A stretch of 20,834 nt of DNA from Prorocentrum cordatum (Eukaryota; Sar; Dinophyceae; Prorocentrales; Prorocentraceae), in the NCBI GenBank assembly GCA_963575745.1, contig CAUYUJ010019285.1, positions 162,170 through 183,003 of the forward strand. Direction: 5' to 3'. The notes under the pieces are model-generated. The model did no database searches. It saw nothing but the letters and a program-made list of their open reading frames with translations, and was not told the DNA's origin. The position numbers were made by a program, and so were the translations under genes. The stretch's first letter is position 1, and the number at the start of each line of letters is the position of its first letter. This document shows positions 8,640 to 17,058 of the stretch, piece after piece.

Positions 8640-8940
8640 CGGCCGACCCGCCGCGGTCCGCCAGGGGGAGGGCCCCGCCTGTGGCCACAGAGCGCTCTGA
8701 GGTAGGCGTTCAGGGCCCTCGCCCTGTCCGCCAGCGCCTCGTTGCTGAAATTCCGCACCATGCCCTGCGGAGCGCGGCGATGTCATGCTGCATCTCCGGG
8801 GGACGTTGTGCCCCCTGTCGCGCCGCTGTCACTATCCGCGTCGGATCCACGTCGAACGTCGACTCCGCGCCGAGGGCGGATCGTCTCCGCCTCGAATCCG
8901 CGCCGAAGCCGCGTCGGACACACCGACATGTTGTGACTCA
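8640..8940 (-). pseudogene. Coding-like debris in shifted frames
   Basis: On the minus strand, three adjacent segments look like protein but lie in different frames. RRGSDADSDSGATGGTTSPG ends at a stop at 8783. EMQHDIAALRRA is encoded at about 8762-8796. MVRNFSNEALADRARALNAY starts at 8761. The last two have a helical, coiled-coil-like character. The order is continuous, so two small frame changes or short introns would join them; CCGCAG|GGC just before MVRNF resembles an acceptor site. The frame after 8700 degrades into Arg/Pro-rich sequence and then runs into dispersed repeat copy B. I recognise no family. Confidence 0.3.
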
Positions 8941-8983
8941 CGGCGCCGTTGATGCCGCAGCACGACGGAGGCACTCCGCACGC

Positions 8984-8999
8984 CCGTCCGAGCGATGCC
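8984..8999. repeat. Solo end of the ~128-bp element family
   Basis: GTCCGAGCGATGCC matches the right-end inverted repeat of the elements at 1300-1443 and 1652-1794. No matching left end or core ATGCTCCTCGATGG is found within ~150 bp, so this is a lone end. It directly abuts the fold-back structure that starts at about 9005. Confidence 0.5.
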
Positions 9000-9004
9000 G
9001 GGGC

Positions 9005-9495
9005 ACGAGGCCTTGGGTGACCCAAGATGGGGTCCAGCGACCAAGGGGGTGGCGCAATAGATCTTGTGGAATAGATGGTTTGGACGCCCGAAGTGGGTAC
9101 AGAAAGAATGGGCACAATGCCCGACAACGAATGTTGTCCCAAACCAACAGCGGCCGCTGTTGGGCAGGCGGCCTTCTGTCACAAATGGACACAGGCCGCG
9201 GCGACACCGACAGCGAGTCCTGTTCAGAATGAACAGGAACTGCTGTTGGGCATTGTACCCATTCTTTCCGTACCCATTGCGGGCGTCCAAAGATTGGCGG
9301 GGCTGCAATGCATTTGGGGGCGTGCAGTACCTTCCGGGGCGCAGATGTGGTGCTGGACTTTCGCGTGCAACATATAGTTCTTCCAATACAATGCCACACA
9401 ATTCTCCAGCGCAATACACGTGCAACACACTTGCCCAAATCTATGGCACCACGCCTTCTCAGCTGGACCCCCCTTTGGGCCAGCCCGAGAGGCCA
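9005..9495. repeat. ~490-bp fold-back structure with nested inverted arms
   Basis: The inner arms 9081-9130 and 9240-9289 are inverted copies with about six mismatches over the first 47 bases (TGGACGCCCG...GAAAGAATGGG). The outer arms, about 9009-9069 and 9431-9494, are also inverted relatives with gaps, sharing GGGGTCCAGC. The right half has about 130 extra bases between inner and outer arm (9290-9430). The centre holds a perfect 20-bp palindrome at 9144-9163 (CCAACAGCGG and complement) and an 8-bp hairpin TCCTGTTC-AGAAT-GAACAGGA at 9218-9238. It is either a fold-back mobile element or two head-to-head copies of one repeat. Confidence 0.65.
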
Positions 9496-9515
9496 CGAAT
9501 CGGCCCGCACTGCAA

Positions 9516-9668
9516 GAGAGGAGGAGGAGGAGGAGGAGGAGGAGGAGGAGGAGGAGGAGGAGGAGGAGGATGAGGAGGAGGAGGAGGAGGAGGAGGAGGA
9601 GGAGGAGGAGGAGGAGGAGGGGGAGGAGGGGGAGGAGGAGGAGGAGGAGGAGGAGGAGGAGGAGGAGA
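9516..9668 (+). repeat. (GGA)n microsatellite
   Basis: A nearly pure purine tract of about 50 GGA units with a few interruptions (GATGAGG near 9569, GGGGGAGG near 9619). It has the opposite strand polarity to most TCC tracts in the window. Confidence 0.9.
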
Positions 9669-9786
9669 GGGGCGGAAGGGCGGGCGGCCGCAGAGAGGAG
9701 GGAGGAAAAGGGGGAAGCGCAGGGCCCGCTCCTGCGCCGGGGCAGCGCCGAAGGGCGGGGAGCGGCCTGGGTGCTCGCAGGCCCCT

Positions 9787-10026
9787 AGACCGGCGACAAC
9801 ACAGAGACATACTAGTAATTACTATATGTCCTCCTTGGAGGCGCGCGTCCGACCCGAACATATAGCATACCCATCTTGTAGTACATCGTTTCCCGAGCGG
9901 TGTGGCCAGAAAGCGCCCGCCACGACGCGTATCCTATGAGATTTCTCGGTGCGCGCGTCGCCCCTGGGGGCGCGACGCACATATAGTATAAGTATGTTGG
10001 GGTGTTGCAGACCGGCGACAACACAG
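9787..10026 (+). repeat. Direct repeats around ACATATAG motifs
   Basis: AGACCGGCGACAACACAG occurs at 9787-9804 and 10009-10026. Between them, two related segments carry GCGCGCGTC followed by ACATATAG(C/T)ATA, at about 9840-9872 and 9950-9992. The arrangement suggests old local duplication. No gene is supported here. Confidence 0.6.
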
Positions 10027-10108
10027 TCGCTCCCGCAGGTAGTTCCTCGGGCAGGGTCTGCACGCCTTGGCCTTGAGAGCGTCCTGGAAAAAGGCGGAGC
10101 CGAGTGAA

Positions 10109-10282
10109 GGGGCCCTGGAACACACAAAACAAATACACACACACACATCAAAAGATGCCCCCTCTTTTCCGATATCTTCTGGCTCTTCGGGTCCCCCCCC
10201 CCCCCACTTCCCATACGCCCCCGTAATTTGTCTGGGGAATCGACGGCTCATTGCGTCTGTGTGTGCTTTGCTCCCCGCCTGG
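10109..10282 (+). repeat. ~170-bp dispersed repeat, copy 1
   Basis: It begins GGGGCCCTGGAACACAC and runs through an ACACAC tract, a TTTTCCGATATCTTCTGG segment, a run of 13 C, GTCTGGGGAATCGACGG and GTCTGTGTGTG. Order and spacing match the copy at 10396-10559. Confidence 0.7.
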
Positions 10283-10395
10283 CTGAGGTCCACGCTGGCA
10301 GCGGCTGCAAGGGCGGCGTCGCAGCGCACCCGGGGGCGGGGGCCGGCGGCCGGCGGCCACAGACCGGGCGAGGCCCGGGCAAGTAGGGGGGGGGG

Positions 10396-10559
10396 GGGGC
10401 CCTGGGACACACAGAGAAATGCACACAAATAACAGAACTCCCCATATTTTCCTATATGTTCTGGGTTTTTGTCATCCCCCCCCCACTGCCCATATCTTCC
10501 TGTATTTTCCCGGGGATCGACGATTAACTGTGTCTGTGTGTTTTTTCCCCTCCTGAAAG
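10396..10559 (+). repeat. ~170-bp dispersed repeat, copy 2
   Basis: It has the same order of blocks as copy 1, about 287 bp downstream: GGGGCCCTGGGACACAC, TTTTCCTATATGTTCTGG, a C-run, TTTCCCGGGGATCGACG and GTCTGTGTGTT. Both copies follow G- or GC-rich sequence. It may be part of a larger tandem unit that includes the intervening GC-rich spacer (10283-10395). Confidence 0.7.
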
Positions 10560-10683
10560 TAGGGGGGGACAGGCCACTGCGGCTGAGGGCCAAGCAGCCG
10601 ACGGCAGGTGCGGCAGGAGGACGTCACTGACGACACGGACAGCAAGGGATTCGCTTCGTGCACAAGAGCATTTCGCAGTCCAC

Positions 10684-11124
10684 ATGACAGGCAAAGTCCA
10701 AGACATTGCAATCGCGACCTCTGGCTTGTCCGGGAGGGTCGGGATGCCCATGGACTGCCCGAAGGCGAACCCCCGACACCCTTTACGCATCGCTGCTGCT
10801 TTCGATCTCCACACCGACAAAGAACAGTCTTACAACATGGCCCGAAATATTCGCAACCATGCACATCAAGAGAGCCCTGGCAGCATCACAGAAGGCCCCG
10901 AGAGGACCCAGGGCTCCACCGAGAGGCTCCAGGACCAGGGTTCCAGCTCGCTCTGCAGGACACTCCTGGAGACCAACAAGGAAGCATTGCAGTTCTATAC
11001 TTCCTGCCAGTCGCCCTACGATGACCGCATTCCGCCACACGACACGTCCAAGACGCCACCCCTGAGCGGTACGACAACGGCTCCGAGCGGTCCCGAGACT
11101 GCCGCGGGACAGCCCGGCACCTGA
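10684..11124 (+). CDS. Unrecognised 146-codon open frame
   Basis: The frame runs from an ATG at 10684 to a TGA at 11122-11124. Residues 1-60 have a natural mix (MTGKVQDIAIATSGLSGRVG near the start, AAFDLHTDKEQSYNMARNIR later). The following part is rich in Ser, Gln, Glu and Thr. The last ~25 residues fall in the 95-bp tandem repeat. An overlapping plus-strand frame from 10608 looks equally natural at its start (MRQEDVTDDTDSKGFASC), so the true frame may change near 10680 through an intron or indel. No domain, signal peptide or membrane helix is seen. Function is unknown. Confidence 0.25.
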   Translation: MTGKVQDIAIATSGLSGRVGMPMDCPKANPRHPLRIAAAFDLHTDKEQSYNMARNIRNHAHQESPGSITEGPERTQGSTERLQDQGSSSLCRTLLETNKEALQFYTSCQSPYDDRIPPHDTSKTPPLSGTTTAPSGPETAAGQPGT

Positions 11125-11243
11125 CCAGGACGGCCGAGACAGCCAATACGCCACCCCTGAGCGGTACGACAACGGCCCCGAGCGGTCCCAAGACTGCCGC
11201 GGGGACAGCCCGACGCCGGACCAGGGCGGCCACGACGGCCCGG
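11053..11243 (+). repeat. 95-bp tandem duplication
   Basis: ACGCCACCCCTGAGCGGTAC starts at 11053 and again at 11148. The copies agree at roughly nine of ten positions for about 85 bp and then diverge. The period is not a multiple of three, so it shifts any reading frame. Confidence 0.8.
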
Positions 11244-11797
11244 GGGGCTTCTGCCAGGAGGCCCCCCAGGTGGCTCCACGGCTTCTCTCCAGGAGCGTTG
11301 CGCTCGGGGGGACCCGCGGCAGTCGACGAGCGTCATGTGCCCCGAGACCCCAGGGAATTAGGGGGAAAACAAACCTACCTCGCTTTTGACCATCCTCGCT
11401 TCCAAGAGATACCAAACGATGCCAGACTACGGCCTGTATTGGTCAGGCCGCTTGACGAGGAGGCGCGTGGTATGACTTGGTTTTGCCTGGAAGCGAAAGC
11501 GGGGTAGGTAATTCACGCTCTGAGGAATGCAACATCGCCGAGAAGCACCGGCGGAGCCCTGGGCCCGTCTTTCTGCAGCATGCTCCGAGCCCGATCGATC
11601 TGCCACGGTCCTGGGCCCAACAATCGCCCGAAAACGCCTGGCGTGAGCAAAAAAACGCGACGCCCGCTCGCGCGCGACCCGCAACCGCGATAGGGGCGGG
11701 CCTTCTCGGGCAGGTCGAAATTCAGTGACGAGGGAAACGACCGCAGCAGCTCGGCGTGCAGCTTCTCGAAGTCGGAGAACCTGCCCCTCGCCGCCCC
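11244..11797. other. No supported gene
   Basis: Overlapping frames on both strands, none recognised. Composition is ordinary GC-rich, and no long repeat was seen. Confidence 0.35.
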
Positions 11798-11930
11798 CTG
11801 CAAGCGCTCGGACGTCCCTTCCCCGTGCATGTTTTTTGCGTGCAGTTGTTTCCAGAGGATCCTAGATGCTCCTCGATGGTCCTTGCCGGGAGAAAAAAAA
11901 CTCACTTCTCGATGTCCAGGAGATGCCAAG
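11798..11930. mobile_element. ~128-bp inverted-repeat element, copy 3 (diverged)
   Basis: The core ATGCTCCTCGATGG is intact at 11866-11879. The left end retains GCGCTCGGACGTCC (11804-11817), and an A-run follows the core as in copies 1 and 2. The right end (GATGTCCAGGAGATGCC, 11911-11927) is diverged, so the terminal inverted repeats no longer pair well. No flanking direct repeat was found. GC...AG borders can still be drawn: 11926-11798 on the minus strand (129 nt), or 11800-11930 on the plus strand (131 nt). Confidence 0.55.
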
Positions 11931-12662
11931 GCTTACGTCGGGACAGGGGGATTTGGGGCGATTAAAAAATACCCCAACAGTACTCCAACAATTATGAAAA
12001 TTGTCAAAAAAAGTCCCTGACAACTTTTGATATGTTTGAACTTCCCTCCTGTAGAAGGACACGCCCGACTTAATGCCAAGGCCCTCCTGGGGCTCCTGCC
12101 TGCGCCGCTGGGGCAACAACAGGGCACCGATGCCGCTGCGCCCTGGACCTCCCCCGGGGTGCTTTCGGACCAGGGTCCCGAGGCGACTCCAGCGGTGGCC
12201 ACGAGGGCCCCCCGGGAGGCCCCAACAAAGCGACGACGAGGGAAGGGTGGCGGTATGGGCACGCCGAGTTTCTTCAGAAGCGTCGGGGGGGCGTCGCCCC
12301 CGCCGACGGCCCCACATCGACCCCTTCGCGGGCAGCCACCGCGCGCCGAAGGCGCTCCGAACCCCGTCGCGGCGCGACGACGAGGCGAGGTTGACCCCCT
12401 GTCGCGGGGGTACACCCCCCACGCTTATCAAGAAACCCAGAGTACGCCCCTGTTCCCCATCTGCCCAGCTCCTCGGGAGGGGTCCTGCTCCGCCTGGACC
12501 CCGCCTCGCCGAGCGCCCTCCACGACTCGCCAAGTGCCTACCGGCAAACGTCCGAAAAGCGTCTGTCCGCTCTGATACAATCTACCGTAGGCCCCCCGCG
12601 AGGGATCCGGGCCATCTGCGAGCAGTTACTTTGCTAAAACAGGGCTAGGATCGGGATAAATC
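11931..12662. other. No supported gene; small AT-rich pocket
   Basis: 11960-12045 is A/T-rich and contains weak inverted repeats (ACAATT with AATTGT near 11988-12004, TTGTC with GACAA near 12001-12023). The remainder is GC-rich with several overlapping frames of up to 223 codons on both strands, none recognisable. Confidence 0.35.
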
Positions 12663-12713
12663 GCTCCAGAGCGTTCCGGAGCGCTCTCAGAGCGTTCCGG
12701 AACGCTCTGGAGC
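12663..12713. repeat. Compound palindrome built on AGAGCGTTCCGGAACGCTCT
   Basis: CAGAGCGTTCC followed by GGAACGCTCTG (12688-12709) is a perfect 22-bp palindrome. The whole 12663-12713 block is itself a near-perfect inverted repeat, because the left half is another slightly altered unit. A related locus lies at 17698-17740. Confidence 0.7.
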
Positions 12714-13010
12714 GGCCGCGGCGCCCAATACATCCTCCAAACCCGCCGATTCTCAGAGATTTCGAGTTACCCCGATCCGATTTTGTCCCGATCTTCGCGT
12801 CGTTTTATTTGCGAGTAGTGGAAAGGCGCTCATCGACCATCACCGGGCTGTCGCAAGGGGAGCGCTCTCGCGGATCCTCCCCCGCCTGCCCTGCAGAAGC
12901 GGGCGCCCGCTCCTCGCCGCCCTCCCGGGCGGTGCGCACGCCAGGCTGCCTCTGCGCAGTCTCCAGCACGGGCCTGGCTCTACCGTCGGACCAGAAACAG
13001 GATTCGTCCT

Positions 13011-13145
13011 TGGGGATTCGGAAGGATTCCTTCGGGATTCCGAAGGATTCACTAGGGATTCCGAAGGATTCCTTTGGGATTCCGAAGGATTCCCTGGCGA
13101 TTCCGAAGGACTGACTCCTTCGGAATTCCGAAGGATTCCCTAGGA
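13011..13145. repeat. 21-bp tandem array open on both strands
   Basis: About six units of GGGATTCCGAAGGATTCC(N3), from 13011 to 13145. The unit is nearly self-complementary. The plus strand reads repeats of DSFGIPK or DSLGIPK, and the minus strand reads ESFGIPK. The plus-strand frame stops at 13114 in the last, altered unit. It may encode a low-complexity protein repeat or simply be a palindromic minisatellite. Confidence 0.7.
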
Positions 13146-13345
13146 ACAGGAGGACGCCATTCAAGAACATGAGGCCCTCGGCTGGCCAAAACACACAGAA
13201 CATCCAAAAGGGTATCCCTCCCCAAGGTGCACGAAACCTCCAACAACCACGAAGAACGGCAGGATACCCTCCCCGGAGGGGTCTCGACCTTCTACCTTGG
13301 TCCCGCTGTAGCTTTAGATCGGGCATGTACTCCTACAGACGGGCA

Positions 13346-13437
13346 TCTCCTCCTCCTCCTCCTTTTCCTCCTCCTCCTCCTTTTCCTCCTCCTCCTCCTT
13401 CTCCTCCTCCTCCTCCTCCACCTCCTCCTCCTCCTCG
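13346..13437 (+). repeat. Interrupted TCC microsatellite
   Basis: TCC units broken by regularly placed TTTTCC, TTCTCC and CACC triplet variants. It leads directly towards the CAT array. Confidence 0.9.
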
Positions 13438-13496
13438 GTGTCCTGACCAGAATAACCACCACCATCAAAACCCTGCTCATCCTCCTCGGCGACGAC

Positions 13497-13523
13497 ATGA
13501 TCACCATCGTCATCATCACCACA

Positions 13524-13590
<67 letters not shown>

Positions 13591-13601
13591 GCATCATCAC
13601 C

Positions 13602-13668
<67 letters not shown>

Positions 13669-13723
13669 CCATCACCATCACCATCACCATCACCATCACC
13701 ATCACCATCACCCATCACATCAG

Positions 13724-13755
<32 letters not shown>

Positions 13756-13764
13756 GCACATCAG

Positions 13765-13857
<93 letters not shown>

Positions 13858-13868
13858 ATCAGCATCAG

Positions 13869-13899
<31 letters not shown>

Positions 13900-14192
13900 A
13901 TCAGCAGCAGCATCATCATCAGCAGCAGTAGAAGAAAGCCGCAGCAGCAACATCATCAGCATCATCAGCATCAGCATCCGCATCATCATCATCAGCAGCA
14001 GCATCATCATCAGCAGCATCAGCATCGTCATCATCAGTATCATCAGTATCATCACCATCACTACCATCATCAACATCATTATCCACACTATCATCTTATC
14101 CAGCAGCATCATCATCAGCATCAGCATCGTCGTCGACGTCAACGTCGCACTCGTTGTACTCGTCCTCCTCGTCGTCCTCGTCGTCGCTGGCC

Positions 14193-14254
<62 letters not shown>

Positions 14255-14510
14255 TTCATCAGCACCACCACCATCGCCATCACCATCACCAACACCATCA
14301 TGATCACCATCACCATCATAATTCTCATCATACTCACGATCAGCATCATCACCATCATCACCACAACCACCATCATCATCATCAGCATCATCACCATCAC
14401 CATCACCATCACCATCATCATCAGCAAAAGCATCATCACCATCACCATCACCATCATCACCATCATCGTCGTCATCGTCATCGGCATCGTCCTCACCTCT
14501 TCGCATTGCC
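13497..14510 (+). repeat. ~1-kb CAT/ATC triplet array with CAG, CACCAT and GTC islands
   Basis: The purest CAT is at about 13538-13670 and 13733-13845, and again at 14193-14254. A hexamer block (ATCACC)n lies at about 13663-13712. CAG-enriched islands lie at about 13842-14035, and CACCAT-rich parts from 14260 on. All frames translate to homopolymers (His, Ile, Ser; Met, Asp on the minus strand). The internal zoning suggests successive expansions of variant units. Confidence 0.9.
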
Positions 14511-14659
14511 TCGACCGTCCACGGGCCCGTACCGCCTGGCTGGAGTCGCTATCCAATCACGAGTGGCCGTCACACTCGAGCAGCAGGGTGCAGACACAAC
14601 AGGGTGTGTCTGAGCATCGGGCAGACGTTGCGGCTACACCGCGCAGGTGGGGTTCACCG

Positions 14660-14871
14660 TCAGAGCCCAACGACGTGCTGGTTCTTCATCCCGTGTATTC
14701 CTACTATGCACAATCGAAAACCATTGCTATCCACCTTCAGTACCGCAGACGCTGCAACGGCGGAGGTGAGGTTCCCACTGTCGTTGTTGTAGTATCGTCT
14801 CTTCCTTCCAGCATCATCCTCACCAACATCATCCTCATCATCAGCAGCATCAACGCCAGTATCAGCAACAG

Positions 14872-14917
<46 letters not shown>

Positions 14918-14950
14918 ATCATCCACTCCCATCCCCCCCTGGCATCTCAT
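14660..14950 (-). CDS. Unrecognised acidic open frame, 96 codons
   Basis: The minus-strand frame runs from an ATG at 14950 to a stop at 14660. The first half is poly-Asp with Ala and Glu from a CAT tract. The second half is of mixed composition (KRRYYNNDSGNLTSAVAASA, then SNGFRLCIVGIHGMKN). The plus strand in this interval is also open. No domain is recognised. It could be an exon whose 5' part expanded with the microsatellite, or a chance frame. Confidence 0.18.
14819..14925 (+). repeat. CAT/CAG microsatellite
   Basis: Dense CAT at 14871-14907, with CAG units on both sides. It is separated from the main CAT array by about 300 bp of non-repetitive sequence (14511-14818). Confidence 0.85.
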
Positions 14951-15499
14951 CGTCTTCCCCTGTCCTCCTCTACCCCCGTGCCCAATGCTTCTCCCCGTCT
15001 AAAAGGATAACAAAATGCATTAGCAACCGAACCGAACTGCACTGCACTCCCATCCCTGGCAAGCGCAGCGGGCCAGGAGCGGCGCGGGAGGCGCCAGGGG
15101 GGCACAACGCCGATCCAAGAGATACGCGCGTAGCTCCGACAGTGTATGTTTCTGTGTTCGCTTCTTCCCCATCCACGCCTCTGTCAATCGTCGGGAGCGG
15201 CCAAGAGGGGGGTGTCCAAGAGGGGGGGGTGCAAATCATGACCGGCGGCATGTGCGCGGCCCAGCGGGGGGGCCTGGGACGTAATGAAATAAGAAGAGGC
15301 GCCATGAAATCTGAGGAAATCTCATGGCCCGCGCCATGATATCCACCCCCCCCTAGTCATCACCCCCCTCTTTTCCGCTCCCGAAATCGGGGAGACGTAA
15401 GAATCGGGGTCGGCGGACTAGGGTTGGCCTGACGGGGCCCTCAAGAAAACGATGAGACCCAATCTGAAATGTGGCGCGAACTCTCGCTGCAGACCTTAG
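14951..15499. other. No supported gene; G- and C-runs and one hairpin
   Basis: TCATGGC-CCGC-GCCATGA at 15322-15339 is a perfect 7-bp hairpin. G-runs lie near 15208-15230 and 15266-15274, and C-runs near 15344-15370. Open frames are short and unrecognised. Confidence 0.4.
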
Positions 15500-15730
15500 T
15501 GGGCCCCGAAAACGGCAGGGCCGTTTTTCACCGTTTCCGAAAAAAAGACTTGAAAATGGAAACGGCAAAGAAACGGCGACCGGAAAAGGCAACAACAAAA
15601 AACGGCTCCAGGATTGGAACCGGAGCCGGGATCGGTAGAAAATGGCGACGTCACCAGTAAAAAAAATGGCGTCGGAACCAGCAACAAAAACAGCAAAACG
15701 GAACCGGTGTAAAAACAGCCCTGTCGTTTC
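15500..15730 (+). repeat. AACGG/AAATGG-rich degenerate segment with hairpins
   Basis: A-runs alternate with ACGGC or TGGCG over ~230 bp. Inverted repeats include AAAACGG (15509-15515) with CCGTTTT (15521-15527), CCGTTTCC (15531-15538) with GGAAACGG (15558-15565), and CGGCTCC (15603-15609) with GGAGCCG (15622-15628). Confidence 0.5.
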
Positions 15731-15768
15731 CAGGGCCCTCTATCGGGGGCGCGCAAACATGGATTAGC

Positions 15769-15875
15769 GATCCATGGATTTGGCGCGCTGTCGCCAAATC
15801 CATGGATCGGGGGAGGTGCCCTCCCCAAAATGCGGCCGGCGCCGCCTCGCTTGGCGGCGGAAATCCGCGATTTCC
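15769..15875. repeat. Four consecutive perfect hairpins
   Basis: First, a 17-bp stem (15769-15785 with 15792-15808, loop CGCTGT; arm GATCCATGGATTTGGCG). Second, GGGGAGG-TGC-CCTCCCC, allowing for a shared loop base, at 15810-15826. Third, CGCCGCC with GGCGGCG, 15840-15859. Fourth, GGAAATC-CGC-GATTTCC, 15859-15875. An additional outer pair, TGGATTAGCGA (15760-15770) with TCGCTAATCCA (15896-15906), encloses most of the cluster. Confidence 0.7.
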
Positions 15876-16093
15876 CATGGAGGAAACGGGGCCCGTCGCT
15901 AATCCACGCCCCCTGGATCCATGTATGCGATCGCCTGACATTCAGCTGCAGACATCCCCCGAAAGACTGGACCGTCGAGACATTCAGCACGGGCCCACCG
16001 AGAAGCGCCGGGAGACCTGAGCTCCGGCGAACTCGAGTCTTAAGAACGCTCCCCCGATTCGGCCCCTCCCCGTGCGGCCCTGGCGCTCCCGCA

Positions 16094-16170
16094 CCTCCTC
16101 CTCCTCCTCCTCCTCCTCCTCCTCCTCCTCCTCCGCCTCCTCCTCCTCCTCCTCCTCTTCCTCCTCCTCT
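16094..16170 (+). repeat. (TCC)n microsatellite
   Basis: TCC units with one CGCC and one TTCC interruption, immediately followed by the AT-rich island. Confidence 0.9.
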
Positions 16171-16463
16171 GAATATGAATATTCATGATTATTTAGATTC
16201 GCCTTATTCGTTTTAGGCTTATGTCCTTATCCTTGTTACTATTGTTGGTAGTAAAATGAAGAGTAGAAGTTTCATGATTATCATCATTATTATCAGCATT
16301 CGCATTTGCATTCGCATTATTATTATGATCATTGATATGACTACGATTGGAAGTACTACTCTCATTGTTGTCAACTATGCGCTATGTACGCATTGTTATG
16401 ATCATTCGCCTTCTTCTTCGTATTCTGACTGTTCGCCTTATTATTTGTAGTATGATTATTCGA
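16171..16463. other. AT-rich island between two TCC tracts
   Basis: About 290 bp clearly richer in A and T than anything else in the window, with recurrent ATT, ATC and TTATTAT triplets, and GCATTCGCATT or TTCGCC motifs. It opens with a perfect 12-bp palindrome, ATGAATATTCAT (16175-16186). Short frames only; no gene seen. Confidence 0.6.
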
Positions 16464-16562
16464 CCTCCTCCTCCTCATCCTCATCATCCTGCTCCTGCTC
16501 CTCCTCCTCCTCCTCCTCCTCCTCCTCCTCCTCCTCCTCCTCCTCCTCCTACTCTGCCTCCT
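16464..16562 (+). repeat. (TCC)n microsatellite
   Basis: TCC units with TCATCC and TGCTCC variants at the 5' end, and purer TCC at 16499-16549. Confidence 0.9.
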
Positions 16563-16629
16563 CCTTCTCCCCTCCCCCCCCGCCGCTTCTTGATCGAGGA
16601 GTACTCCCCTCGGCTCTGCACCTCACCAG

Positions 16630-16643
16630 GCGCGCGCGCGCGC
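16630..16643. repeat. Alternating (GC)n run
   Basis: About 14 bp of alternating G and C, a sequence class known to favour Z-DNA. The surrounding 16563-16853 is GC-rich with open frames on both strands and no recognisable gene. Confidence 0.8.
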
Positions 16644-16853
16644 CCTGCGCCCTCGCCTGGCCCCCCCGCCCCCCCCTCGAAGGGGCCGAGGAGCGAGCGG
16701 AGGCGGAGGCGGAGGGAGAGCAGGCGCCGACCCGAGCCTCAGAGTGCCTGCCCCCCTGGAGCAACGCAGGTCCTCCTCCCGCCCCAGACCGCGACGCGCG
16801 AAGCGTGGCCCCCGCACGCGTGACTCTGGAGTCCCGAAACGGTACGGTGACAA

Positions 16854-17004
16854 GAGGAGGAGGAGAAGGAGGAGGAGGAAGAGGAGGAGGAGGAGGAGGC
16901 GGAGGAAGCGGAGGAGGTGGGGGAGGAGGAGGAGGAAGAGGAGAAGGAGGAGGAGGAAGAGGAGGGTGAGTAGGAGGAGGAGGAGGAGGAGGAGGAGGAG
17001 GAGG
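16854..17004 (+). repeat. (GGA)n microsatellite, inverted relative to the upstream TCC tracts
   Basis: Purine tract with GAA, GCG and GTG interruptions. Its purine strand faces the pyrimidine strand of 16464-16562, so the two tracts are inverted relatives about 290 bp apart. Confidence 0.9.
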
Positions 17005-17050
17005 ACCGTGCGATGACCTCGACATCCCCCAAGACCTCACCGCACGGTCC
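17003..17050. repeat. Inverted repeat, 14-bp arms
   Basis: GGACCGTGCGATGA (17003-17016) pairs with TCACCGCACGGTCC (17037-17050) with one mismatch and a 20-base spacer. Confidence 0.65.
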
Positions 17051-17058
17051 GTCAACGC

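Noticed and set aside
12688-12709. Heat-shock-element-like TTCnnGAA
   Set aside because: Only one inverted pair per palindrome and no associated promoter or gene; the conserved unit extends well beyond it.
13169-15010. A 613-codon plus-strand frame with poly-Pro, poly-His and poly-Ile
   Set aside because: Almost all of it is translated microsatellite, which lacks stops in most frames. The few mixed segments do not resemble a known protein.
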